This document shows, piece by piece, positions 53,903-63,218 of a DNA stretch of 64,000 nt. The notes beneath the pieces are model-generated. The model searched no databases and had not been told where the DNA came from. It saw only the letters and a program-made list of their open reading frames with translations. This stretch comes from HR10 sp964615335 (lineage in GTDB: Bacteria > Acidobacteriota > Blastocatellia > HR10). Location: positions 1-64,000 of the forward strand of contig CAZTMT010000009.1 in the NCBI GenBank assembly GCA_964615335.1. The letters are read 5' to 3'. Every line of letters begins with the position of its first letter. The first letter of the stretch is position 1. Both the position numbers and the translations under genes were made by a program.

Positions 53903-54837
53903 TGCGCGCGAAGAAGCTCTTGGACCTCTTCCAAAGTCGGCAGTCCTCCGCGCGCGCCCACGCCGCGACAGTTCAATCCGGCGACGGCGTTGGCGAAGCG
54001 CAGGGTCTCGGTCACACTCATCCCTTTAAGGAGGCCGTAGATGAACCCTCCGCGGAACGCGTCGCCCGCTCCCGTCGTGTCGCGACACGGGACGCGAAAG
54101 GCGGGCGAGTGGATGAAGACGCCGTGATAGTAGGCGATCGCCCCTTGATCCCCGAGCGTCATGGCCACGAAATGGTTTTTATACCGCTGCTTCAGCGTGC
54201 GGAGCGCTTCTTCGGGCTCGGCGATTCCCAGAAAACGCTTGGGGAATTCGGCCGAAGTGATCAGATAATCCACCAGTGGGAGCAACTCCTCGACGCCCGG
54301 ATAGAACGTATCCAGATCGCTGACGACGGGGATGCCTTCCTCGCGAGCCCATCGAGCGGCCTGTACGGCGGCGGCGACATCGTGTCCATCCAGATGCAGG
54401 ACGCGTCCCGAAGTGATGGCCTCGCGACTCAATTCCTCGGGATGCATGATCAGGCGAGGGTCGCGCCCCCAGATGATCGTCCGCTCGCCGCTCTGGGCAT
54501 CAATGAGGATGAAGGCGAGCTGACTTGTCGCTCCCGGGACGACCATGACCTGAGAGTGCTCCACTCCCGCTTCAGCGAGCGAGCGAAGCTGTAAGCGTCC
54601 GAAGTCGTCCGAACCGACCTTCCCGATGTAGCGCGTGCGGCACCCGAGCCGCGCCAGAGCGACCATGGCCGTGGCCACCTGGCCTCCGGGGCGGACGACA
54701 TAGTCGCGCAGTTGCACCTTCGTGTTGAAGGCCGGATAGTGCGGGACGGTGATCAGATGATCCACAGCGTTCAATCCGAAGCCGACGGCGTCAAACGGCT
54801 TCCCTGCCGGCAGGGGGTGCTCGAAGTCATCGCGCAT
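53899..54837 (-). CDS. PfkB-family carbohydrate/nucleoside kinase
   Basis: A 312-residue ribokinase-like protein. Residues about 47-70 carry RPGGQVATAMVALARLG (substrate-binding GG), and RDTTGAGDAFRGGFIYGLL near residue 250 holds the anion hole and catalytic Asp. Substrate could be ribose, fructose, tagatose-type sugar or adenosine; the sequence does not decide. ATG 54837 is chosen because homology starts directly after it; further upstream codons run antisense-like through the carboxyltransferase gene. The gene lies eleven bases downstream of that gene. Confidence 0.87.
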   Translation of the reverse strand: MRDDFEHPLPAGKPFDAVGFGLNAVDHLITVPHYPAFNTKVQLRDYVVRPGGQVATAMVALARLGCRTRYIGKVGSDDFGRLQLRSLAEAGVEHSQVMVVPGATSQLAFILIDAQSGERTIIWGRDPRLIMHPEELSREAITSGRVLHLDGHDVAAAVQAARWAREEGIPVVSDLDTFYPGVEELLPLVDYLITSAEFPKRFLGIAEPEEALRTLKQRYKNHFVAMTLGDQGAIAYYHGVFIHSPAFRVPCRDTTGAGDAFRGGFIYGLLKGMSVTETLRFANAVAGLNCRGVGARGGLPTLEEVQELLRAQ

Positions 54838-54848
54838 AGCGAGTCGCG

Positions 54849-56531
54849 TCACTCCAGAGAAGGGATATGAAACGGCCCGATGTGCGGGCTGGGATTCTGA
54901 AGCGTCACGCGCAGGGCCAGAGCGAGGACGCGACGCGTCTCCTCCGGGGCCACAAGGGCATCCACGAATCCGCGCGCGGCGGCGAATCGCGCATCGAGCG
55001 TCTGTTCGTATTCGGCATGCATGCGCTCCAGGGCGGCGCGCAGCTCTACGCTCATGTGACCCGTCTCTTTGGCCTTCTCCAGTTGTGGGCCGAGCACGGC
55101 GTAAATGGCTGTCTCTCCCTCCATGACGCCCATGCGACCGGTCGGCCAACTGAAGATGAAGTCCGGATCGAAGCCCTGGCCGGCCATGGCGTAGTATCCG
55201 GCGCCGCTGGCGTGATTGATCGTCAGAACCAGCCGGGGCACGGTCGCCGTCGCCATGGCTTCCACCATGCGGGCTCCGGCCCGGATGATCCCGCTTTGCT
55301 CGGCTTCCGGACCGACCATGAATCCGGAGACATCCTGGATGAAGAGGATGGGAAGGCCCTCGCGATTGCACGTCTCGATGAAATAGGCCGACTTCTCCGC
55401 GCTCTCAGTGTAGATGATCCCCCCCAGGCGCGGAGGTCCTCCTTTGGGATTCTTGATGAGCCCCCGCTGATTGGCGAGGAAGCCCACGGGGATCCCTTCG
55501 ATGCGAGCGTAGCCGCAGATCATCTCGCGCGCGTAGTCGGCCTGAAACTCAGTGATCTCCCCTCCATCGAAGAGGCGCACGAGGATTTGATACATATCGT
55601 AAGCCTGGCGGTGATCCGCGGGCAGGATATCGTAGATCTCCTCCGGAGGATGAAGCGGGGGGCGTGGCTCGGCGATCGGCAGGCGCGGCGGCGGAGGGCT
55701 GGGCAAAAGGGCGATGAGGTCTCGGATCTTCCGCAAGCACTCCGGATCGTCCTTGGTGCGATAATGGGCGACGCCGCTGAGCGCATTATGTGTCCAGGCG
55801 CCTCCGAGCGTCTCACTATCCACGGTCTGGCCTGTCGCGCCCTTGACCAGATTCGGTCCCCCAAGCCCCATGAACGAGGTCTTCTCGACCATGAGGATCA
55901 CATCGCTCAGAGCCGGCAAATAGGCACCGCCGGCGATGCAGGGCCCCATGACCGCCGCGATCTGAGGGACCTTCAGATACCGCCGCATGATCGAGTTGTA
56001 GTAGAAGATGCGCCCGGCCCCATACTGTCCCGGAAAGACGCCGCTTTGATAGGGGAGATTGACGCCCGCCGAGTCCACCAGGTAGACGATCGGGATGCGA
56101 TTGCGCATGGCGATCTCTTGCATGCGGAGGATCTTTTTGATCGTCTCCGGCCACCAGGCGCCCGCTTTGACCGTCGCATCATTGGCGACCAGGACGACGG
56201 GGCGTCCCTGGATCAGGCCGATGCCGGTGACGACTCCGGCGGCCGGGGCTTCTCCTCCATACTGATCATAGGCGACCAGAAGCCCGATCTCGAGGAATTC
56301 GCTTCCGGGATCCAGAAGCTGCTGGATCCGCTCGCGGGCCGTCAACTTCCCCTGCTCATGCTGACGGGCGATCTTCTCGGGACCACCCCCCAGACGCAGA
56401 CGCGCCTCCAGCGCGCGCAGCTCTTCGACGCGCTGGCGCAGCGAAGGGACCTTCTGCGCAGCCCCTGAGGAAGCGGTTCGGGGAGCACGTTGGGAGGTTC
56501 CCTTCGCGAGATCAGCTTCACGCTCATTCAT
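54849..56531 (-). CDS. Acyl-CoA carboxyltransferase, MccB/PccB-like
   Basis: A 560-residue carboxyltransferase of the biotin-dependent acyl-CoA carboxylase family. The N-terminal half has GKLTARERIQQLLDPGSEFLE, ANDATVKAGAWWPETIKKIL and MGPCIAGGAYLPALSD, close to methylcrotonyl-CoA carboxylase beta subunits. The C-terminal half has LFIQDVSGFMVGPEAEQSGI, NHASGAGYYAMAGQGFDPDF and the GMEG-like GVMEGETA. Substrate may be propionyl-CoA, methylcrotonyl-CoA or a related acyl-CoA. Biotin carboxylase and biotin carrier are not in the window. GGTGAG precedes ATG, and rluB ends three bases upstream. Confidence 0.9.
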   Translation of the reverse strand: MNEREADLAKGTSQRAPRTASSGAAQKVPSLRQRVEELRALEARLRLGGGPEKIARQHEQGKLTARERIQQLLDPGSEFLEIGLLVAYDQYGGEAPAAGVVTGIGLIQGRPVVLVANDATVKAGAWWPETIKKILRMQEIAMRNRIPIVYLVDSAGVNLPYQSGVFPGQYGAGRIFYYNSIMRRYLKVPQIAAVMGPCIAGGAYLPALSDVILMVEKTSFMGLGGPNLVKGATGQTVDSETLGGAWTHNALSGVAHYRTKDDPECLRKIRDLIALLPSPPPPRLPIAEPRPPLHPPEEIYDILPADHRQAYDMYQILVRLFDGGEITEFQADYAREMICGYARIEGIPVGFLANQRGLIKNPKGGPPRLGGIIYTESAEKSAYFIETCNREGLPILFIQDVSGFMVGPEAEQSGIIRAGARMVEAMATATVPRLVLTINHASGAGYYAMAGQGFDPDFIFSWPTGRMGVMEGETAIYAVLGPQLEKAKETGHMSVELRAALERMHAEYEQTLDARFAAARGFVDALVAPEETRRVLALALRVTLQNPSPHIGPFHIPSLE

Positions 56532-56534
56532 AAC

Positions 56535-57332
56535 TCACCTTTTTTCCGTCCGTCGAACTTTCAGGGGCACGACCGGGGCGATCCGCTTGCCCTGGCGCAC
56601 AGCTCGGAAGCGCTCGACCTCCTCCGGCGTGAGATATCGCCACATGCCCGGCTTCAGACCCTCATCGGTCAGAAACCCGATGGCCACCCGGCGCAGCTTG
56701 ATGACGGAGTGGCCGATCAGATCGAACATCTTGCGAATCTGGCGGCTGATCCCCTGATAGAGCGTCACGGCGTACCAGGCGTTCGTCTGGGTCCGTTCGA
56801 TCTCGATGATCTCGCAAGGGGCCGTGCGCTTGCCATCCAGAACGACGCCGCGCCGCAGTCGCGCGATCGCTTTCTCGTCCGGGATGCCTTTGACTTTCAC
56901 GTGGTAGACTTTGGGGATCTGAAACTTCGCCGACGTGATGAGATGGGTGAATTCTCCGTCGTTGGTGAGAAGCAACAGGCCCTCGGTGTTGAAATCCAGA
57001 CGCCCCACCGGGTGCACGCGCGCCGGCAGCGGCGGCAAGAGCTTCGTCACCAGCGGTCGCCCCTGGGGATCATACAGGCTCGAGAGATACCCCTTCGGCT
57101 TGTTGAGCAGGATGTAGATCTTCTTCCGGGAGCGCAGAAGCGGATTGATCAGCTTCCCTCGCACCTTGATGTGATCGCGCTCGGGATCGGCCTTGGTCCC
57201 CAGCCGCGTCACAATCTGGCCGTTGACGGTCACCTGTCCCGTTCGGATCAAGTCCTCGGCCTTTCGCCGAGAGGCGATTCCCGCTTCGGCGATCAGCTTT
57301 TGCAGGCGGACTTCCATGGCGTTCACGGACAC
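56535..57332 (-). CDS. rluB: 23S rRNA pseudouridine synthase (RluB/RsuA type)
   Basis: A 265-residue enzyme. An S4 RNA-binding domain (MEVRLQKLIAEAGIASRRKAEDLI) is followed by LLNKPKGYLSSLYDPQGRPLV and the catalytic Asp motif VGRLDFNTEGLLLLTNDGEF. Another typical piece is QGISRQIRKMFDLIGH. The start is GTG 57332 or ATG 57317; the latter fits the usual family N terminus. It overlaps scpB by ten bases if started at 57332. It modifies a uridine near the peptidyl-transferase centre. Confidence 0.93.
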   Translation of the reverse strand: MSVNAMEVRLQKLIAEAGIASRRKAEDLIRTGQVTVNGQIVTRLGTKADPERDHIKVRGKLINPLLRSRKKIYILLNKPKGYLSSLYDPQGRPLVTKLLPPLPARVHPVGRLDFNTEGLLLLTNDGEFTHLITSAKFQIPKVYHVKVKGIPDEKAIARLRRGVVLDGKRTAPCEIIEIERTQTNAWYAVTLYQGISRQIRKMFDLIGHSVIKLRRVAIGFLTDEGLKPGMWRYLTPEEVERFRAVRQGKRIAPVVPLKVRRTEKR

Positions 57333-57928
57333 GGGGAGGAATCCTTTCGATCTCCTGAGGCCCCTCCTCCCGAAGCTTCCGCTCCTTCAGTCGGAGAGGA
57401 GGGGATCAGCTCCTCAAAATCTTCAAGGGTCGGCAACTCGCTCAGGTCGTTCAATCCGAACTGAATGAGGAACTCTCGGGATGTCCCGTACAGAATCGGC
57501 CGGCCGACGACCGGTTTCCGCCCTTTCGGCTCGATGAGGCGCTTCTCCAGAAGCGTGCGGACAGCGCGCGCGGAGTGAACGCCTCGAATCTCCTGGATCT
57601 CCGGCAGCGTGATCGGCTGCTTATAGGCGATCACGGCGAGCGTCTCCAGAGCAGCCATCGAGAGGCGGGCCGAGGGTTGCGTCCTGAGGTATCGGCGGAC
57701 ATATTCGTGATATTCCGGGCGCGTGGTGATCCGGTATCCTCCGGCAATCCGTCGCAACTCCAGCCCGCGGCCCGGCGCTTCGTAGTCTCGCCGAAGGGCT
57801 TCCAGAGCCGCCTCCAGAGTCTCCCGGTCCGCCTCCGGGAGAATGCGCCTCAGCTCCTCTTCGGAGATGGGTTCGGACGCCGCGAAGATCACCGCTTCCA
57901 GAATCGCCTTGGCATCCTCGATGCGCAT
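57323..57928 (-). CDS. scpB: Segregation and condensation protein B
   Basis: A 201-residue winged-helix kleisin partner. AKAILEAVIFAASEPISEEEL, SMAALETLAVIAYKQPITLPEI and GRPILYGTSREFLIQFGL are family hallmarks. It binds ScpA and the SMC ATPase to organise the chromosome. The gene lies 31 bases after scpA and overlaps the rluB start. Confidence 0.95.
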   Translation of the reverse strand: MRIEDAKAILEAVIFAASEPISEEELRRILPEADRETLEAALEALRRDYEAPGRGLELRRIAGGYRITTRPEYHEYVRRYLRTQPSARLSMAALETLAVIAYKQPITLPEIQEIRGVHSARAVRTLLEKRLIEPKGRKPVVGRPILYGTSREFLIQFGLNDLSELPTLEDFEELIPSSPTEGAEASGGGASGDRKDSSPCP

Positions 57929-57959
57929 CGCTTCGTCTTCGCTCCCCCGATGATCTCTC

Positions 57960-58817
57960 TCACTCGGGCGCGATGCCCGCGCGTCTGCGCTCTCCCTGTT
58001 CCTCCCTGTCCCTTCGGACGGCCCAGATGCGTCCGAAGGGGTGCTGCTGAACCAGCCGGATGAAGGCTTCTCGAACTAATTCTAGCACGGCCAAAAAGAG
58101 AAGCAGCAACTCGCGGCGCGTGCGCGCGGTCTCAAAAAGCGCCGTGACGTCCAGCTCGATCTGCTGCTGCAGTCGAGCGCGCAGCTCGGCGATCTTCTCG
58201 GCCAGGGTCATCTCGTCGCGGAGGATCACCAGCTCCCGTCGCTCCGCGAGCCGTTGCATCGCGCGGTGGAACGCGCGGAAGAGATCGAAGAGGGTGGCGT
58301 TCACCTCGGGGTTCACCTCATCGGTTTCCACCTGTCCGCGGGGGAAAACGGCCTGCTCGCGTTCGGCGCGGGCCCAGAGGTATTCGGCCGCGGCTTTATA
58401 TTTGCTGTGCTCCAGCAGCCGCCGGACCAGCTCCTGTCGCGGATCCTCGTCCTCCTCGGAGGCCGCCAGGGCGGGATCGCGCGGCAGCAGCATCTTCGAT
58501 TTGATGTAGATGAGCGTCGCCGCCATGACCAGATACTCGCTCGCCAGCGTCAGATCCAGCTCCTCCATGCGACGGAGATACTCCAGGTACTGCTCGGTGA
58601 TGCGCGCGATGGGGATGTCGTAGATGCTGACCTGCTCTTTCCGGATGAGATAGAGCAGCAGATCGAGCGGCCCTTCGAAGACGTCCAGGTGAACCCGGTA
58701 GCGATCGTGCGCTCCCCCCGGTGACGCGCGGTCACAAGATCGCTCGAGGAGTTCCTCGACGCCCTCACTCTGAGGGGGAATCGCTTCGGGAAGGTTCACC
58801 CACTCATCCGCCGACAC
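57960..58817 (-). CDS. scpA: Segregation and condensation protein A
   Basis: A 285-residue kleisin subunit of the SMC complex. The N-terminal helix bundle has FEGPLDLLLYLIRKEQVSIYDIPIA and LTLASEYLVMAATLIYIKSKMLLP. The C-terminal winged helix is weaker and carries FLAVLELVREAFIRLVQQ. The first 40 residues are poorly conserved and the GTG start at 58817 is only supported by AGAGGA ten bases upstream. It bridges SMC heads with ScpB. Confidence 0.93.
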   Translation of the reverse strand: MSADEWVNLPEAIPPQSEGVEELLERSCDRASPGGAHDRYRVHLDVFEGPLDLLLYLIRKEQVSIYDIPIARITEQYLEYLRRMEELDLTLASEYLVMAATLIYIKSKMLLPRDPALAASEEDEDPRQELVRRLLEHSKYKAAAEYLWARAEREQAVFPRGQVETDEVNPEVNATLFDLFRAFHRAMQRLAERRELVILRDEMTLAEKIAELRARLQQQIELDVTALFETARTRRELLLLFLAVLELVREAFIRLVQQHPFGRIWAVRRDREEQGERRRAGIAPE

Positions 58818-58829
58818 GGCTGGGGTCCT

Positions 58830-59813
58830 CTAGACAGTCATCCGCATGGCCGCGCGTACGCGTTCCATCGTCTCGACCGCATGCTGTCGAGCCCGACGCG
58901 ATCCCTCCATCAAAATCTCCCGGACCTCGTGCGGGCGACTCTCATAATAGGCACTTTTTTCGGCGATGGGAGCGAGCCGTTCCCGGAGGTGCTCGTAAAG
59001 GATGCGTTTGCACTCCACGCATCCGATGCCCGCGCGGCGACACTCCCGGTTCACCATCTCTTGATGCTCGGGCGAACTGAAGATCCGATGCAACGCATAG
59101 ACCGGACAGATCTCGGGATTCCCCGGATCGGTCCGGCGCACGCGAGCCGGATCGGTCACCATCGTTCGCAGCTTCTCCCACATCACTTCGGGCGGATCGG
59201 TCAGGCGGATATCGTTCCCATAGCTTTTGCTCATTTTTCGACCGTCGGTGCCCGGCAATCGCGGAGCCGGCGTCAAGAGGGCTTGTGGCTCGGGGAAGAC
59301 CTCTCCGTAGAACTTGTTGAATCTCCGCGCGATCTCGCGCGTCAGCTCGATGTGAGGAACCTGATCTTCCCCCACCGGAACGACCTGCGCGCGATAGATC
59401 AGGATGTCGGCCGCCTGCAGGACCGGATAGCCCAGGAAGGCGTAGTTCCCCAGGTCCTTGTCCCGGATGTTCTCCCGCTGCTCCTTGTAGGTCGGAACGC
59501 GCTCGAGCCATCCCAGAGGCGTCACGCACGAAAGAAGCAGATGCAGCTCCGCATGCTCGGGCACAAGCGATTGCACAAAGAGCGTCGCGCGCGTGGGATC
59601 TAAGCCGGCCGCGAGCCAATCCCCGACCATGAGCAGCGTGTTCGGGCGGATCAGCGACGGATCCGCATAGTCGGTCGTGAGCGCGTGCCAGTCGGCCACA
59701 AAGAAAAAGCATTCATAGTCTTGCTGGAGCCGCTTCCAGTTGCTCAGCGCTCCTTCCAGATGTCCCAGATGCAACTTCCCGGTCGGTCGCATTCCACTGA
59801 CGGCGCGCGGCAT
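58830..59813 (-). CDS. trpS: Tryptophan--tRNA ligase
   Basis: A 327-residue class I synthetase that charges tRNA-Trp. The HIGH-like GMRPTGKLHLGHLEGALSNW lies near the N terminus and KMSKSYGNDI (KMSKS) at about residues 195-204. GNYAFLGYPVLQAADILIYRA and EDQVPHIELTREIA are diagnostic. ATG 59813 follows GAGGGAACC; the frame upstream to 59879 is part of the preceding gene's region and is rejected. ScpA begins 12 bases after its stop. Confidence 0.95.
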   Translation of the reverse strand: MPRAVSGMRPTGKLHLGHLEGALSNWKRLQQDYECFFFVADWHALTTDYADPSLIRPNTLLMVGDWLAAGLDPTRATLFVQSLVPEHAELHLLLSCVTPLGWLERVPTYKEQRENIRDKDLGNYAFLGYPVLQAADILIYRAQVVPVGEDQVPHIELTREIARRFNKFYGEVFPEPQALLTPAPRLPGTDGRKMSKSYGNDIRLTDPPEVMWEKLRTMVTDPARVRRTDPGNPEICPVYALHRIFSSPEHQEMVNRECRRAGIGCVECKRILYEHLRERLAPIAEKSAYYESRPHEVREILMEGSRRARQHAVETMERVRAAMRMTV

Positions 59814-59824
59814 ATTCGGTTCCC

Positions 59825-60499
59825 TCAGCGAACCAGAAGATAAAGTTCGGTCACCGGACGCACATTCAGGATGAGCCAAAAGACGGGAGCGAAAACCAAA
59901 CGCAAGACTCCCAGAAGCATCAGAGCGTAAAGGAGGAAAATCCCCAGAGGACGAATCCGATCCATGACTTCGGCCGCGCCCTCCGGCAGCAGATGATAAA
60001 GCACCCAGTGTCCATCCAGGGGGGGGATCGGAATCAAATTGAAGACGGCCAGCGCAACGTTGAGCATCAGACCGATGAGCAGCATCTTCGCCAGCGGGAC
60101 GAAAACGGCTCCGAGCACGCGCGCCGCGCCTTCCCAGTTTGTCCCCAGCAGCACGATCCCCACAAGGAAGACACCCGCCAGAAGAAGATTACTTCCCGGG
60201 CCGGCCAGCGAGACCAGAATATGATGTTTTCGCGTCTCGCGCAAATGGAGCGGATTCACCGGGACCGGTTTCGCCCACCCGATCAAGGGCGCGCCCGAGA
60301 AGAAGCTGAAGATCGGGAAGAGAATCGTCCCCAGCAGGTCCACATGCGCTGCCGGATTGAGCGTCACTCGCCCCAGATAGTAGGCCGTGTAATCTCCGAA
60401 TCGGTTCGCCGTCCACGCATGAGCCGCTTCATGCAGGGAGAGAGAAAAGAGGAAGACGACGAACCACAGGATGAACTCGCCGATGTTGCGCTCTAACAA
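59825..60499 (-). CDS. Site-2-protease-family (M50) membrane metalloprotease
   Basis: A 224-residue protein with about five to six membrane segments. The zinc motif HEAAH lies at residues 23-27 (SLSLHEAAHAWTANRFGDYTA). The second element NLIPIPPLDGHWVLYHLL supplies the third ligand Asp. This small group of M50 proteins lacks a PDZ domain; substrates are usually unknown. The start is TTG at 60499 with AAGGAG nine bases upstream. It is the first gene of the scp-containing minus-strand operon. Confidence 0.92.
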   Translation of the reverse strand: MLERNIGEFILWFVVFLFSLSLHEAAHAWTANRFGDYTAYYLGRVTLNPAAHVDLLGTILFPIFSFFSGAPLIGWAKPVPVNPLHLRETRKHHILVSLAGPGSNLLLAGVFLVGIVLLGTNWEGAARVLGAVFVPLAKMLLIGLMLNVALAVFNLIPIPPLDGHWVLYHLLPEGAAEVMDRIRPLGIFLLYALMLLGVLRLVFAPVFWLILNVRPVTELYLLVR

Positions 60500-60575
60500 A
60501 TCTCCGTTCTCCTTTCCCCCGCTCCCTCGCCGTGAGAAGCTCCCGTCAGGAAGCCGGGATGGGCAGGCTGTCCGC

Positions 60576-61610
60576 TCACCAGAGTTCGAGCAGATACCCC
60601 CGAATGCCCAGAGGGAGCAGATAGATCTCTCCCTGGGCGCTCGCCACGATCATATTCCCCGCCTCATCGAAGACCAGGCCGACAAGAGTCTTTCCCGCCA
60701 CAAAGAGACTCGCTTCCCCTTGCGGCGTGATCCGGACAATACCCCGACGTCCGCGCCAGCTCGCAGCCACATAGAGATTCCCTTCGACGTCGAAGGCGAG
60801 CCCTTGCGGACGTCCCAGCCCGGTGAAGAAGAACTCCACCTCGCCGTGGGGCGAGATCCGGTACACGGATTCGTTACTGGAGGCCGTCGGACCCGTCACA
60901 TAGAGATGTTCGTCGGGCCCAAGAGCCAGATGATAAGCCGAGACGCTGGGCTCCAGCTCGGCGAAAGGTCTTGCTTCCCCGATCTCGTTGACCAGAAAGA
61001 CCGTCCCGCTGCGATCGCCGACGAACATGCGCCCTTGGCGGTCGAAGGCCAGTCCCGTGGCGATGCCCAGATCCCGAGCGAACGGCTCCGCCTCCTTGAA
61101 GGGCGAGATCCGATAGACTGTGCCATCGTATCGGCTCGTCACGAACATTGTCCCTTCGCGATCGAAGGCGATGGCCGTCGCATTCATGATATCGTGCAGG
61201 AATTCGCTCTTCTCTCCCAGCGGAGAAATCCGATAGATCGAGCAGGGGACTTTCTGACCCCGACTCCCGCTGTAGGTGACGTAGATATATCCGCTCTCGA
61301 CGTCGTAAGCCGGGTTTGTCACCGGGTGAAGCTGATCGGCGATCAGGCGGCCCACAAGGAAGGGGACGCTCTCACTGCGCTCCCCATTGCTCTCCAAAGT
61401 GAGGGGGACAGGTTGCATCTCATATCCGGCCTGACCCGGAACGGCAACCGTCACGCGATGGGGGGAAGCGCCGACGATCCGCCCCTCCACGTCTCCGAAG
61501 AGGACGCGAAAGCGTCCGAATCGGCTCGTGTCGAAGTCGCGACAGGTGATGACGATCTCACCGCCTTCGACGCCCGCTGCCGGTGAGACGCTCAAGATCA
61601 CTGGCCTCAT
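60576..61610 (-). CDS. IPT/TIG domain plus NHL/SMP-30-like beta-propeller
   Basis: A 344-residue protein. Residues 1-85 form an IPT/TIG fold (VILSVSPAAGVEGGEIVITC). Residues about 95-340 are propeller blades with SGSRGQKVPCSIYRISPLGE, MNATAIAFDREGTMFVTS and LGIATGLAFDRQGRMFVGD repeats, like the SMP-30/NHL family. No signal peptide is seen. No catalytic metal site could be assigned. It may bind ligand or act as an unspecified lactonase-like enzyme; function unknown. It is divergent from dnaB. Confidence 0.8.
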   Translation of the reverse strand: MRPVILSVSPAAGVEGGEIVITCRDFDTSRFGRFRVLFGDVEGRIVGASPHRVTVAVPGQAGYEMQPVPLTLESNGERSESVPFLVGRLIADQLHPVTNPAYDVESGYIYVTYSGSRGQKVPCSIYRISPLGEKSEFLHDIMNATAIAFDREGTMFVTSRYDGTVYRISPFKEAEPFARDLGIATGLAFDRQGRMFVGDRSGTVFLVNEIGEARPFAELEPSVSAYHLALGPDEHLYVTGPTASSNESVYRISPHGEVEFFFTGLGRPQGLAFDVEGNLYVAASWRGRRGIVRITPQGEASLFVAGKTLVGLVFDEAGNMIVASAQGEIYLLPLGIRGYLLELW

Positions 61611-61734
61611 GACGACCCCATCTGCGGGGACTCTCCAGGCAATCTCTCGGTCCCTTCAAGCCCCCGTGCGAACATCCCGCCGCCTTGTCCCCGACCGCAG
61701 GAGATGTCCTCTCGTGTCCGAAACGCGAAATATA

Positions 61735-61764
61735 ATCATACGGTGGAGATCTCGTTTTTGTCTA
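61735..61764 (-). promoter_or_regulatory. Putative promoter of the propeller gene
   Basis: Minus strand: TAGACA (61764-61759), 18-base spacer, TATGAT (61740-61735), 125 bases before the ATG at 61610. Confidence 0.45.
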
Positions 61765-61821
61765 CCAGAAAGCCGCGCGAGGTCTTCGCCCGGCCGGGAT
61801 CTCGAAGTCTCCGGAAGCGGC

Positions 61822-61850
61822 TTTACGCTGTCGGCCAGGCTGACTATAAT
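61822..61850 (+). promoter_or_regulatory. dnaB promoter
   Basis: TTTACG at 61822-61827, 17-base spacer, perfect TATAAT at 61845-61850, 31 bases before the dnaB ATG. Confidence 0.7.
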
Positions 61851-61880
61851 CCTCCACGCCGGCGACGGAGGGACAGGCTC

Positions 61881-63218
61881 ATGTCGAGAGCGCAAGAAGG
61901 CATTTTCGAACATTCCCTCCCTCACAGCGTTGAGGCCGAGCGCGCGGTGCTGGGCCTCATTTTGCTCGATGGTCGGCTGATCCATCAAGCTCTGGAGAAG
62001 CTCCGGCGGGACGACTTTTATGTGGATGCTCACCGCCGCATCTTCGAGAAGATGGTCGCTCTCTTTGAGAAGGGGCGACCTGTGGATCCGGTCACGGTGA
62101 GCGAGGAGTTGGGCGCTTCGGGCGATCTGGAACGAATCGGTGGAGTGGCCGCTTTGGCGGAGCTGATGAGCGGAATGCCTCGGCTGGAATCCATCGAGGA
62201 ATACGTCCGCATCGTGCGCGAGAAGTCTCTGCTCCGTCAGCTCATTCGCGCCTCCCAAAATATCATCGCCTCCTGTTTGGAAGGGGAGGCTGACGTCGAG
62301 AGCGTCCTGGATCGAGCGCAGGGTGCGCTTTTTGAGATCGCCCAGAGGTCTTTAAGTGGAGGCTTTGTCTCGCTGGGGGAGATCGCCCGTCCGGTTCTGG
62401 AAGCGGCCGAGCGGATGGCCGGTCGCCCTCAGGTCATCACCGGACAGCCCACGGGATTCACGGACCTGGATCAGATGACGTCGGGTCTGCATCCGGGCGA
62501 TCTCATCATCGTCGCCGGACGGCCCAGTTCGGGGAAAACGGCTTTCGCCCTCTCCATCGCCGAGAATGTGGCGGCCGGAGGAGGGCGCGTTGGAATCGCC
62601 AGCCTGGAGATGAGCCGCGAGCAATTGGCCATGCGCTTGCTCTGCGCCGAAGCGCGCATTCCGATCCATCGGTTTCGATCCGGATTCTTGAATCGCGAGG
62701 AATGGGCGCGTTTGGCCGAAGCCATGGGACGTCTGGCCGGCTATCCGATCTTCATTGATGATTCCCCGGCGCTGACGCCGCAGGAGCTGCGGGCTAAGGC
62801 CCGACGCCTGAGGCACGAACGGGGCCTGGACCTGCTCATTGTGGACTATTTGCAGATGATGCATGTCCGAGGGCGATTCGAGAATCGCCAGGCCGAAGTC
62901 TCCTACATCTCGCGCGAGCTGAAGCAGATCGCCAAAGACGTCAACGTCCCCCTTGTGGCCGTCAGCCAACTCTCGCGCGCCCCGGAGACGCGCGCGACGC
63001 GACGACCGCAGCTCGCGGACTTGCGCGATAGCGGCTCGATCGAGCAGGATGCCGATCTGGTCCTCTTCGTCTATCGAGAGGAGATGTACGAGCCCAATGA
63101 CGAAAACGCGGGAATCGCCGAGATCATCATTGGGAAACAGAGGAACGGACCGATCGGGACGATTCGCCTGGCCTTCTTGAAGGAATTCACCCGATTCGAG
63201 AATCTGTGGCCGGAGTGA
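61881..63218 (+). CDS. dnaB: Replicative DNA helicase
   Basis: A 445-residue hexameric helicase that unwinds the replication fork. The N-terminal domain has LPHSVEAERAVLGLILLDG and VGGVAALAELM-type elements. The RecA-like domain has Walker A IVAGRPSSGKTAFALSIAEN near residue 215, GIASLEMSREQLAMRLLC, Walker B GLDLLIVDYLQMM, VAVSQLSRAPE and DSGSIEQDADLVLF. The end IGTIRLAFLKEFTRFENL is canonical. GGAGGG precedes ATG 61881. The length is typical. Confidence 0.96.
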   Translation: MSRAQEGIFEHSLPHSVEAERAVLGLILLDGRLIHQALEKLRRDDFYVDAHRRIFEKMVALFEKGRPVDPVTVSEELGASGDLERIGGVAALAELMSGMPRLESIEEYVRIVREKSLLRQLIRASQNIIASCLEGEADVESVLDRAQGALFEIAQRSLSGGFVSLGEIARPVLEAAERMAGRPQVITGQPTGFTDLDQMTSGLHPGDLIIVAGRPSSGKTAFALSIAENVAAGGGRVGIASLEMSREQLAMRLLCAEARIPIHRFRSGFLNREEWARLAEAMGRLAGYPIFIDDSPALTPQELRAKARRLRHERGLDLLIVDYLQMMHVRGRFENRQAEVSYISRELKQIAKDVNVPLVAVSQLSRAPETRATRRPQLADLRDSGSIEQDADLVLFVYREEMYEPNDENAGIAEIIIGKQRNGPIGTIRLAFLKEFTRFENLWPE

